From Saprospiraceae bacterium (GTDB lineage: Bacteria; Bacteroidota; Bacteroidia; Chitinophagales; Saprospiraceae), in assembly GCA_016710625.1 (NCBI GenBank), contig JADJVK010000020.1:1-64000 (forward strand): DNA of 64,000 bases. The letters run 5' to 3'. The position numbers and the translations under genes are program-made. Position 1 is the stretch's first letter; each line of letters starts with the position of its first letter. The notes under the pieces are model-generated. The model saw nothing but the letters and a program-made list of their open reading frames with translations, did not search any database and was not told the DNA's origin. Of the stretch, positions 30,473-40,695 are shown piece by piece.

Positions 30473-33400
30473 TTAACTAGCTGATTTTGAACTAAATCTT
30501 TCAAAAATAATATACAAAATCGGCAATACATACAAGGTCAGAAAGGTAGCAATTAATAACCCACCAATCACTACAGTTGCAAGTGGACGCTGCACCTCAG
30601 CTCCTGCACCATTACTTAATGCCATTGGCAAAAAGCCCAACGAAGCAACAAAGGCTGTCATTAATACTGGTCTTAATCGGATCTTTGTTCCCATTAATAC
30701 TATTCTTTTGGTGTCGTGCAAACCTTCCCCTTTTATTCTGTTAAACTCTGCAATCAATACTATTCCGTTAAGAACTGCTACACCAAATAATGCGATAAAA
30801 CCAACACCAGCACTGATACTAAATGGCATTCCTCTCAAGGCTAAGAAAAATATACCTCCAATAGCAGATAGTGGTATGGCGGAATAAATCAAGATACCTT
30901 GGATAATGGAATTGAAAGAAAAATACAACAATAAGAAAATCAATAATAAAGCAATTGGAACTGCTATTCCCAATCTTGCTTTCGCTGCATTTAAATTCTC
31001 AAATGCTCCACCATAAGTGATGTAATATCCAGGTGGAAGATTCAATTTTGCATCAACTTTTAATTGTAATTCTTGCACAATTGATTGCACATCCCTTCCT
31101 CTCACATTGAATCCTATGATAATTCTTCTCTTAGCATCCTCTCTTTGTATTTGATTTGGACTATCTTTCAGGCTCACATTGGCTAATTGATGCAATGGAA
31201 TTTGTGTCCCATTATTGATGGGTATCAATAGATTTTGAACATCTTCGATGTTTTTTCTTTGGTCGCCATCCAACCGCACCACCATATCGAATCTTTTCTC
31301 ACCTTCATAAACAAAACCTGTAGTCTGACCAGCTAAACCTATATTAATCACTCTATTTATGTCGCTGATATTCAGTCCATACTGAGCAATAGCAGCTCTA
31401 TTGTAATCAATTATAACTTGTTGTAGTCCCGTAACTGGTTCTAAATAGAGATTTTTAGCCCCCTCGATAGAAGAAACTAAATCACCAACTTTTTGAGAAT
31501 ACTTGGATAAAGTGTCTAAGTTTTCACCAAATATTTTGCATACAACATCTTGTTTTGCTCCCGTCATCAGCTCATTAAATCTCATTTGTACAGGATATTG
31601 GAAACTGACTAAAATACCAGGAATTTCCTCAACTGCAGCTGTCATTTTTTCAGCCAAATCTGGGAAATTTTTAGCCGATGTCCATTCTTTCTTATCTTTC
31701 AAAATCACCATCATATCCGCAGCTTCCATCGGCATAGGGTCAGTAGGGATTTCGCCTGATCCAATTTTTGATACAATTTGCAATACTTCAGGAAACCTCG
31801 TCTTTAATATATGAGCAGCTTTCTTAGTACTTTCAATTGTAGTGTTCAAATTACTTCCAGACAGCACTCTAAACTCTACTGCAAAATCACCTTCTTCGAG
31901 GGCAGGAATAAATTCTCCACCCAAATTTGAAAGAATATAAATTGCAATAATGAAAAGTGTCAAAGCAGTTATTATGACTGTTTTCTTGAAATTCAATACC
32001 TTATCTAAAGATTTTTGGTAGTGGAATTCAACAAATTCCATCATTTTATCTGAAAATGTTTTATTATGCCTAATTTTTTTACTTAAAACTAAAGAACTAA
32101 TCATAGGAATATAAGTAATCGAAAGTATAAATGCACCAATTAATGCAAATGAAACTGTTTGCACCATGGGTTTAAACATTTTTCCTTCAATACCTTCTAA
32201 AGTAAAAATTGGCAAATAAACGATTAGTATAATTAATTGTCCAAAGATGGCACTATTCATCATTTTGCTAGCTGAATTAAATACCGTCTTATCCATCTGT
32301 TTACTATCTAAACTTACTTGATTTGCATACATTTTAGAATGAGTTAACTGATGCATAATCGCTTCTACAATAATGACGGCTCCATCTACAATCAATCCAA
32401 AATCCAAAGCACCCAAACTCATTAGATTTCCGCTTACACCAAAGAAATTCATCATGCAAATCGCAAAAAGCATAGCTAGAGGAATTACTGATGCTACTAT
32501 TAACCCTGCCCTAAAATTTCCTAAGAATAACACCAAAATAAAAATGACTATCAGAGCACCTTCCATCAAATTCTTTTCAACATTAGAAATGGCATTATTC
32601 ACCATTTTCGTTCTATCCAAAAAAGGCTCGAGAATGACGCCTTCTGGAAGTGTTTTTTGAATCTGAGCCACTCTTTCTTTCACATTTTTGATAACTCTGC
32701 TACTATTTTCTCCCTTTAACATCATTACCACAGCACCAGCTACTTCCCCTTGGTCATTGTAGCACATTGCTCCATACCTGGTTGCATTTCCAAATCTTAC
32801 CTCTGCAACATCTCTGATAAGTAATGGTGTGCCACTAGAAGTATTTTTGATGAAAATAGTGTTGATATCTTCAAATTCCCACTAATCCTTCACTTCTGAT
32901 ATATAAAACAGTTGGTCCTTTTTTCAATATAATCACCACCAGTGTTTTGGTTGTTTTTTTCGAGAGCATCAAAAATTTCATTAATTGTAATGTTGTGAGA
33001 TTGGAGCACATTAGGTTTTACAGCAATTTCATATTGTTTTAATTTTCCACCAAAACTACTTACATCTGCAACTCCTTTCACCCCAAGCAATTGTCTTCTG
33101 ACCATCCAATCTTGAATAGTTCGCAATTCCATGGCGGTATATTTTTTTTCATACCCTTCTTTTGCTCGAACTGTATATTGATAGATTTCGCCTAATCCAG
33201 TAGTTACAGGTGCCAAAGAGATGTTTCCAATCCCATTTGGAATTTCATCTTTTACTTGATTCAATCTTTCCGCTACCTGTTGTCGAGCCCAATAAACATC
33301 TATATTGTCTTCAAAAACAATAGTAACCAATGATAATCCAAATCGGGAGAAACTCCTGATTTCATGTAAACCAGGGATATTACTATTCGCCAATTCAATT

Positions 33401-33604
33401 GGGAATGTAATTAATCGTTCAATATCTGTGGCTCCCAAGGAAGGGGCTACTGTAATTACTTGAACTTGATTGTTGGTAATATCTGGTAACGGCGTCTATG
33501 GGTAGTTTGGTAGCTTGATAACTACCATAACCAATAAGTACTATAATGAATAACCCAATAAGGAGTTTATTCTTTACAGAAAACTCAATAATATTATTTA
33601 ACAC
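30473..33604 (-). CDS. Heavy-metal RND efflux pump, CusA/CzcA family (frameshifted)
   Basis: Proton-driven inner membrane pump moving metal cations from periplasm or cytoplasm to the outside. Frames 33419-33604 (first helix, NKLLIGLFIIVLIGYGSYQ, KLPIDAV), 32890-33438 (GATDIERLITFPIE, IEKRTN) and 30473-32767 (the remaining 764 aa) join after shifts near 33490 and 32885. LDFGLIVDGAVIIVE in TM4 carries the acidic proton-relay residues of the heavy-metal subfamily, and FNVRGRDVQSIV, FENLNAAKARL and GVGFIALFGVAVLNGIVLI are further signatures. Total about 1,044 aa, normal. Operon partner of the channel and adaptor genes downstream. Copper/silver versus zinc/cobalt cannot be decided here. Confidence 0.93.
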
Positions 33605-33693
33605 AATAATTTAATTTAGAATGGTTTATAGACTTTTAGCTATTGAAAATCAAGTCTCAATAGCAAAAAACCTACATAAATAATGGTTGAAAA

Positions 33694-34149
33694 CTAATTA
33701 CTAACCCAAATCTTATCTTGACTGATGCCATGACATGCATTGCAAGCACCATTTGAGATAGAACTAGCCATAAATTTCTTTTTACCAGTACTACTCACCA
33801 CAGAAGGATACAAACCATTTCCAAACGAAATACTTTCGGTTGTGTAGAAATTGCCTAATCCATCCACAGGAATTCTTTTGACCAATACACCAGCACCATC
33901 AGGTTCTGTATATAATTCAATAAATCCATTTGGGTTAACTTTGGTCAGTAAGCTATCATATACTGTACCAGCACCTTGAAACCAACCTTCACCTTTCCCA
34001 CCAGAAATGTGGCAAGACATGCAATTTTGACCAACGTTGTGGCTTTTTTTAGATCCTGTAGCAGATATATTTGTTGAATTATTATCTTTATTACAGCTAA
34101 ATACGACCAAAATAATCAAAGAAAATACGCCAAAAATTTTTATTCTCAT
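33694..34149 (-). CDS. Di-haem c-type cytochrome-like lipoprotein in the metal-efflux operon
   Basis: 151 aa, clean. Lipoprotein signal (LIILVVFSCNKD). Two CxxCH haem sites: CMSCH (about residue 43) and CNACH (about residue 138), near the two ends of a small beta-rich domain (GWFQGAGTVYDSLL, YTEPDGAGVLVKRI). Proteins like this may carry electrons or bind metal at the outer membrane. It lies 89 bases before the pump gene and 48 bases after the small protein gene, in the same direction. Its job in metal handling is inferred from position only. Confidence 0.75.
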   Translation of the reverse strand: MRIKIFGVFSLIILVVFSCNKDNNSTNISATGSKKSHNVGQNCMSCHISGGKGEGWFQGAGTVYDSLLTKVNPNGFIELYTEPDGAGVLVKRIPVDGLGNFYTTESISFGNGLYPSVVSSTGKKKFMASSISNGACNACHGISQDKIWVSN

Positions 34150-34197
34150 TTTGTTAAAACATTTAAATAATTAAAAAAAGACTTTAAAATTAATTGT

Positions 34198-34590
34198 TTA
34201 ACAAAACTGTGGCGGTTGCCAAATTGCATCTAAATAACAAAAAGAAGAGGAGAAAACATAGTGAGAAGGAGTTTCGGAGAATATTTTTTCCGATTCAAAT
34301 GGTTGTAAATTAATTACTTCCGATGTGTTTTCAAAAGTAAAATTGATAGAACTAAGATTATCAACAGACTTAAAAGGAAGTTTCATATCTTTTTCATAAT
34401 CAGCATCTTTTGAACTTCCATTTAAATAATGTAATTTTATGAATGTCGAAAAAGTCATGACTGGATCAGACTTGGTATGTTCAATAAAATGCTTAACCAA
34501 CATTGGTAATTTCAATAGTTGGCTCAATTCTGTAAAAGAAAATAGATAAATAATTAATAAAAATATTGACAATTTATTCTTCACAATCAC
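34198..34590 (-). CDS. Small membrane-anchored protein associated with metal-efflux operons
   Basis: About 130 aa. One N-terminal hydrophobic helix (KLSIFLLIIYLFSFTELSQLL) then LPMLVKHFIEHTKSDP, TFSTFIKLHYL and DADYEKDMKLPFKS; it ends with SIWQPPQF-like DAIWQPPQFC. I recall similar proteins at the head of CzcABC-type operons in Bacteroidota ('HYxEH...FLxxHY' and a final 'IWQPP'), with unknown role; histidines suggest metal sensing or binding. The frame opens with GTG at 34590, but the likely promoter box overlaps that point, so the GTG at 34582-34584 (MKNKLSIF) is a better start. Confidence 0.6.
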   Translation of the reverse strand: MIVKNKLSIFLLIIYLFSFTELSQLLKLPMLVKHFIEHTKSDPVMTFSTFIKLHYLNGSSKDADYEKDMKLPFKSVDNLSSINFTFENTSEVINLQPFESEKIFSETPSHYVFSSSFCYLDAIWQPPQFC

Positions 34591-34597
34591 AAAGTTA
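34590..34597 (-). promoter_or_regulatory. -7 box of the metal-efflux operon
   Basis: TAACTTTG on the minus strand, directly before the first gene. It implies a near-leaderless transcript or a start at 34584 or later. The -33 element is not clear. Confidence 0.4.
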
Positions 34598-34667
34598 GGA
34601 TAAATAAACTAAATTTGAAAAAAAATTTTTAATCATATTATAATATTAAATTTCATTCCTTAATTAA

Positions 34668-34943
34668 ATGAAAATAAAAGCAACGGAATTATTCATATTA
34701 CAATGCATAATCTATGTAATATTTTGGATGACAAATGATTATATAGCTACTTTATTGAGTACGATATTTTTTTTCATATTTTTATCCATTTACATCATTG
34801 CTTTCATTGCTGAAAAATTGGATCATTCAAACGTACCTAACCAATATTTTAGTTTGATGGCAACTGGATTCCTGTCACCATTGATAATGTATATTATTTT
34901 TTATTTTCTGAATGGCGGTAAATTCAATTGGATGAGTAATTAA
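34668..34943 (+). CDS. Small polytopic membrane protein
   Basis: 91 aa starting at ATG 34668. Three hydrophobic helices: LFILQCIIYVIFWM, LSTIFFFIFLSIYIIAFIA and MATGFLSPLIMYIIFYFL. Similar small inner membrane proteins are common in Bacteroidota but have no known function. It is read opposite to its neighbours; its stop is 10 bases from the end of the response regulator gene (convergent). Confidence 0.6.
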   Translation: MKIKATELFILQCIIYVIFWMTNDYIATLLSTIFFFIFLSIYIIAFIAEKLDHSNVPNQYFSLMATGFLSPLIMYIIFYFLNGGKFNWMSN

Positions 34944-34953
34944 TCTGAAAAAT

Positions 34954-35574
34954 TTAAAAATTCTTAAATTTATTCACTGCTTCCACTCTATTTTGTACAT
35001 GAAGTTTTTCATAAATATGATGAATATGAACCTTTACTGTACCTGAGCTTATGAACATTTTTTCTGCTATCTCTTTATTTTGATACCCTTGGCTCAAGAG
35101 GTCTAATATTTCATATTCTCTTGAAGATAAAGGATTTAGTTCTTTATTTAAATTCGTTCGATGAAAGGACTCCATCACTTTCCTAGCAATAGAGGTACTC
35201 ATGGGTGCTCCTCCATCAAATAATTCTCTAATGGCTTCCACCACTTTCGAGGGTGATTCTTTCTTTAAAATGTAGCTATTTGCTCCAGCTTTTAAAGCTT
35301 CGAAAACCTTATCATCATTGTCGAAAACCGTATAAACCATAAATTGTATATTAGGAAATTTATGTTTTATCAATTTTATTCCTTCTATTCCAGAAACTCC
35401 AGGAAGACCAATATCTGTAAAAATAATATCAGGAATATTTTTAGAAATATTATCCAAAGCTATCTCTACACTTTCAAATGCCCCAATACATTGCAACCCC
35501 TCTGTCTGATTAAACAAAGTTTCGAACCCATCTCTAAGTTCTTTGATGTCTTCAATAATGATGATGGTTGGCAT
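34954..35574 (-). CDS. NarL/LuxR-type response regulator of the cargo island
   Basis: 206 aa, clean. Receiver domain with IIEDI, phosphoacceptor Asp54 (IIFTDIGLPG), and Lys in YILKKE. The LuxR helix-turn-helix is NPLSSREYEILDLLSQGYQN, SSGTVKVHIHHIYEKLHV. It lies 20 bases after the giant toxin-like gene on the same strand. The only kinase without a partner nearby is the propeller-type kinase at 40696-43715, on the other side of the giant gene, so that is the likely cognate (inference). Confidence 0.92.
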   Translation of the reverse strand: MPTIIIIEDIKELRDGFETLFNQTEGLQCIGAFESVEIALDNISKNIPDIIFTDIGLPGVSGIEGIKLIKHKFPNIQFMVYTVFDNDDKVFEALKAGANSYILKKESPSKVVEAIRELFDGGAPMSTSIARKVMESFHRTNLNKELNPLSSREYEILDLLSQGYQNKEIAEKMFISSGTVKVHIHHIYEKLHVQNRVEAVNKFKNF

Positions 35575-35594
35575 TTTCGATTATTTAACTATTC

Positions 35595-38500
35595 CTATTT
35601 ATAAAAATATACTTCAATCTTTATAATTTTACCATTTGAATCTTTTTGAATAGATACTTCTGCTTTTTTAAAACCATTTTTATCAGCTTGTTGGCCAGAC
35701 CAAGTACCTAAAGCAGCTTCTTCATCTGACTTTCCTTCAGATTTGATTTCTAAAAATTTTTGTAAGTTACTGCCATATTGCCAACTTCCTTTTATTTTTT
35801 TTATTCTATCTCCAAAGTATTGTAAAATTTTATCATATTGCTCTTTACCTTTTAATAGTTTAGACCTAGTCCCATCTTCTAATTCAGTTCGCATTGTAAT
35901 TGTTAGTACTCCTTCATCATCAATTCTTGCATCTGCTTGAAATCTTTGTTCACTTGAATCTTGAACATGATAAACATTTTCTTGATTACTAGTTATTAAT
36001 CTGTCTCCATCTTTTGGAGTTTTTGTTCCCATAGGTGGTGTTTTATCATCATCCCATGTTGGTGTTTCTTCTTTTGGAATTTTTGTGCCCATTGGTGGTG
36101 TTTTATCATCATCCCATGTTGGTGTTTCTTCTTTTGGAGTTTTTGTTCCCATAGGTGGTGTTTTATCATCATCCCAAGTTGGTGTTTCTTCTTTTGGAAT
36201 TTTTGTGCCCATTGGTGGTGTTTTATCATCATCCCATGTTGGTAATTTAGTTTCTGAACTTAAATGATGGGAATTAGGTGTTGATTCGATTGTAGAATCA
36301 ACATCCGTTACTGAATCACCTACAGATACCTGTAGTGATTCTATTACTGCTTTTATATTTGCAATATCTATCTGATTCCAATCTTGTAAAGCTAGAATTT
36401 GGTGTGCTTCATCTAAAAAGGTATCCATTACTAATGCTCTATGCTTCAACTCTCTGTTTTGGGCATATACATCATACATTTTACGATTTCCCAAATCCGC
36501 AGTTTGTATTCCAATAGAAAGTTCTTGAAATAATTTCATTTTAGGGGATATCTTTATTCCAGCTGCTTCTAATGCTAATGTATATCTTGAAATGTATTTA
36601 TATATTTCATAACCCATTGAGGCTTCGCCAATACCTTTATAGGAGTCAATTTTTGCATGGATCATTTCTAACTGACTCAATAATGCCCCTTTGAGTTCTT
36701 TAGGGCTAGTTATTGTTTTATCCATAGCACCAAAGCTTATATAAGCATCTTTACTATAAAAATTTATTTCAGCTTGCTTCTTACTAATTAATATTGCTAA
36801 TCTTTGTTTTTCTTTCGGATCCAAGTTTGGTTTATTGTACCTTCTTACTAATCCATCTGATTCTAACAACGCTCTTTCTCTCAATTTTTGAATATCACCT
36901 TCATTTAATTTTGAAAGCTTTCTTATTTGATCCACATCAGCTCTTCCTAATATAATACTTTCTATTCGTGCCAATTGTGTAGGGTCCGATTGTGCATGTC
37001 TTAACATTTTTGCATATTGATAGGTTTCTTGAGTTAAATTTATATCATCAACTATTGAAGAATACTCCTCAGGACTTACTTCTCCTAACAAATCACGATA
37101 TTGACCCAATCGATACTTTTCAAGAAAAAACTCCAATTTAAACATATCTTTGTATGTATCACCATACAGTTTTTTTCATTCTTGCTTCAAATTCTAATTG
37201 CTTTCTTCCTGCATTTTTACCTTCGATATTTAAATCTACATCACTCTTAATATCATTCGAAGCATTTTCTAATGGTGCTGCTCCATCAGCAATAAAATCA
37301 TTTTGAATATTAGACCTTATTTTATGCAATCTAAAAGCTAAATTATCCCCACCAACCAATTTTAATTGATCTATAGCATCATCCCAATTCCCAACTTCTC
37401 TCAAAAAAGTAATAAAATCTTCCTCCGTCCAATCATTTGGGTGTTTCACATCATAAGATTCTCCAGTACTTCCTTCAGGCAATGCTCTAGTTTCTGTTGA
37501 GTCTGTTGTTTGGTCTCCTTTCACACTACCATTTCCTTTTATAGCATTTTCTATTTTTTTTGTCACATTTCCAATGATAATTCCTGTACCTATTGACTTC
37601 CATATGGTTTTTAAATATTTCTTCAGGTCCTTTTCCATCTATTGCATCAATAAGTACTTCATGTGAACTACCTATTGAATTTTCCACTCCTTCCCTTATT
37701 AGTTTAGAATTCTTAAGTAATGAGCAAATGTTCCTTCACCTTTGCTAGTTTTAAAACACTAGCACTCCCAATTACACCCATAGCTCCAGAAATTCCACCA
37801 TTGATTAAATCACTAAACCCTCCTTTTAGGCTATAACGATCACCTTTCATTACCCAATTCGTACCTGCACTTGCAATACCATTAATTATTGCTTGTGCAA
37901 TTAATCCACCAGCCCCTGGAATTAATACTGTTGCTAAAACAGTGACTAGTGTTTGTGCTATCATAGTAGCTACATTTTCTACAGTATCTCTAGTTTCTTC
38001 AAAATTCTCTCTAGTTTCTTTTGCATCAAGTATGTCTTTTTCAAGACCCGCCATTTCATTTTTGTCAATTTTTCCATCATTCCATTTTGCCATTTCCAAA
38101 TCTACTTCTAACTCCCTTTGTTCATTATCTGCACTTAAACCAGCGGTGCTACCAATATTAGTTATTGAAGCACCTAGTCCTGAATTTGCTTTGGTTAAAA
38201 GTTTTCTTTCTGCATTTATTCTTACTGTAGGATCATCATTCAATAATCCTTTGATATGATCAAAATTATCTTTGGTTTGAGCATCCTTTAAACTATCATA
38301 TTTTAAATCCTTCCAATAATATTTATAATAATTCTTTTCTTCTGGAGAAAGAACATTCATTATATAATTTGTTTGCCAATTTTTATCTTTTGAATTTACA
38401 ACCAATTGAAACATTTCCTTTTCTGCTGTTTCTAAATTATCAATACCTATATAATGATATGTCCAAAGTAATTTAGAGTTTTTTAATAAATATGTATTCA

Positions 38501-40286
38501 GGTAATTATAAATATTCAGCCCTATTCCTCCTATTTCTTTATCGGATGAAAGTATTTTTAAGAGCTTTTTGGACTGCTCTATTTTTAAATTATATTTAAC
38601 AAAATTATCGAAGCTATTTGAATCAAAAAGTTGATTATGTTTTATGATATTATATACTGGATTATCAGTTATTTCTAATTCCCAAATTCCAACTAATTGA
38701 TTAAATTCTACCTTAGATTTATCATTATTTAGATTTGTCTGCATACTATCTAAAATAATTTTTTTATCTTCCATACTCATATTTGAAAATGTAGAAATCG
38801 ATAGTTTTTTATTATATTTTTTTTCATCTAAATATTGTTCTTGTTTTGTTTCATTACCAAACACAATATTATTCGCAGTATTCAAGCCCTTTTCATCTAC
38901 TTTATATAAAGAATTAGATGTAGGAATTGTAATATGCCCACTTATTGACATATTTACAGATGTGTGAATTCTTTTTATATCCCCTAATAAATCGCTATTA
39001 TAACTGAATTTATAATCATCTAAAAGTCTATCACTAACTAATTTTTTTTCTGCTTCAGGTGTAAGGCATTTATCATTATTTTCATTTAATACTATTTCAA
39101 GATTTTCCACATTTGCTTTTCGTAAGGCATTTTTCAAATCGGTTTTACTAGTATCTTTCATCAATGCCATACGAACCTCATCTATTGGTCTCACTCTTCC
39201 ATAACTTAACAGTGCTTTAGCTTTAATCCTATCATCAGTACCATAACTAGTTTCACTATCTATCCAAGCAGCAACTGTCCAAATATCATTTCCAGCTCCT
39301 GTATGAGGTAAACCAGATTTACCATAATTAAAATCAGGGTATTCTTCTCTCAAATCTTCATCCAGTTTACCGATACCATATTCATGGGCTTCCTTCATTG
39401 CAAAAAACATGTTGCCCTCATCCGTACCAGGTCCTTTCACTGCGATATAAAATTTATCACATGGTCGAAGTTTACCAACATTTAAATATGCTTGAGCCAT
39501 AGACCAATTAATTCCCGAACCTCCATTTGTCATATCCTTTATGAAAGAATCTAGACTTTTATAATAATTTGAATAGTTGTATTTTTTCAAAAAAATCTCT
39601 CTTGTCTTATCCCTCCTTGGGAATGAGAATTGTAGTGAACGAAATAAATTATCTAAATCTCTATTTATTCCATATATATAAATATTATCAATATCGACTT
39701 CAGCTTGTTTGTCAATTCTATCCTTTTCTGCTTGTATATCATCATACAATTTTATTTTTGGTTCTAATACTTCAATTAGGTTCAAATATTTTAGAAAGGA
39801 TGGATCACTTTCATTATCTGGACAGCTAATACTCAATTTATCGTATTGTTCCTTTTCACTAGATAATAGAAATTGAGTCTCAATAAATTCAATAGTTGTA
39901 GGTTTTTGTCCATTAAAATACCAAAAATTAATTTTTCCAGATTTGCCTTCATTTATTAGTTTTTCATGTTTTTTAGTATTTGTAATTATATAATTGTGTT
40001 TTTGAAATAATTTTGATAAGCATGGATTTTTGCTTTGATTAGGTGTTTGAACATTATTGTTTAAAGATAATAACGGATTAACTATTTTAGAGGAAGCATT
40101 TTGTAATTGAATGATATCTTTTGTTTCTTCATTTCCCTCTTTAGCTTTTAGCTGAGATACATTGTTCTTATAAGAAACACCTACAGCAGGATAACTCATC
40201 CCTACCTTTTCATTTTCCTCATGATTAGAATTATTTGCTTTTGCATTAGTTTTAGATTTAGTCTTTCTTTGGTAAATTCTAGACAT
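35595..40286 (-). CDS. Giant polymorphic-toxin-like protein with SxPA leader, annexin-like repeat and tandem linker repeats (frameshifted)
   Basis: Three frames, 37713-40286 (857 aa), 37159-37638 and 35595-37145, join into about 1,560 aa. The bridge at 37640-37735 reads SLLKNSKLIREGVENSIG in the third phase, and KLYGDTYKDM joins the last two. Parts: a polar leader with S31-Y-P-A-V-G-V-S-Y39; a helical body with GPGTDE (285-290) and YGTDD, the annexin-type calcium loop pattern; a glycine/alanine hydrophobic stretch (about 780-845, LVTVLATVLIPGAGGLIAQA) like the pre-toxin regions of polymorphic toxins; a helical domain; four 20-aa linker repeats; and a C-terminal domain of about 110 aa (LLKGKEQYDKI, AALGTWSGQQADKNGF) that resembles a module I recall at the end of RHS-type toxins. 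No classical signal peptide. Likely secreted or injected (inference). A dedicated immunity gene is not obvious. Confidence 0.7.
36011..36250. repeat. Four 60-bp tandem repeats in an alternating A-B-A-B order
   Basis: Each unit encodes PTWDDDKTPPMGTKxPKEET (minus strand). Units at 36011, 36071, 36131 and 36191 alternate between two variants ('ggagtttttgttcccatagg' and 'ggaatttttgtgcccattgg'), so the true period is 120 bp, duplicated once. It forms the flexible linker before the C-terminal domain of the giant protein. Confidence 0.85.
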
Positions 40287-40297
40287 AACTTTTGCAT

Positions 40298-40516
40298 TTA
40301 TTTAGATTGGAATAGATTTAAAAAAAAAGAGGGACTACTCACTTTTGAATTTGCCCAACTTATTAAATTGTATTTATTAAAAAAAATAGATCTAAAATAA
40401 ATGTTTGTATTGATTGTATATGATCCTGTATTACAAAATAAATTAATAACTAGTATTAAACCAATAAAATACATTACTGGCATCAGATATAAAATATATT
40501 GACCTAAATAACTCAT
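40298..40516 (-). CDS. Possible small membrane peptide upstream of the giant gene
   Basis: A 72-codon frame starting ATG 40514-40516, with one strong hydrophobic segment (YILYLMPVMYFIGLILVIN). It ends 11 bases before the start of the giant gene on the same strand, which is suggestive of co-translation, but the composition also fits random AT-rich sequence. Low confidence. Confidence 0.3.
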   Translation of the reverse strand: MSYLGQYILYLMPVMYFIGLILVINLFCNTGSYTINTNIYFRSIFFNKYNLISWANSKVSSPSFFLNLFQSK

Positions 40517-40650
40517 TTTGTTTTCATTGTAGGTATTTTAAATTGTTTCAAATCACACTTTTGAAATTTGATTTCTCATTTGGTAAATGGATTATACAGG
40601 GTTGCTTACAAATCACTTTTGTAAAGGTAGTTTACCAAAAAAAGCTACAC

Positions 40651-40670
40651 AATATACCAATTGGTATATT
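40651..40670. promoter_or_regulatory. Perfect 20-bp palindrome before the giant gene
   Basis: AATATACCAATTGGTATATT, perfectly symmetric. Further TACCAA/TTGGTA half-sites lie at about 40633, 40673 and 40701. It sits between the kinase stop (40696) and the giant gene start (40286), about 365 bases upstream of the latter. A candidate operator. Confidence 0.55.
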
Positions 40671-40695
40671 TTACCAATTAATGGCGCAAATTTTC

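Noticed and set aside
36011..36250. Tandem repeats as a CRISPR array
   Set aside because: The repeats are contiguous 60-bp coding units with no spacers, within one reading frame.
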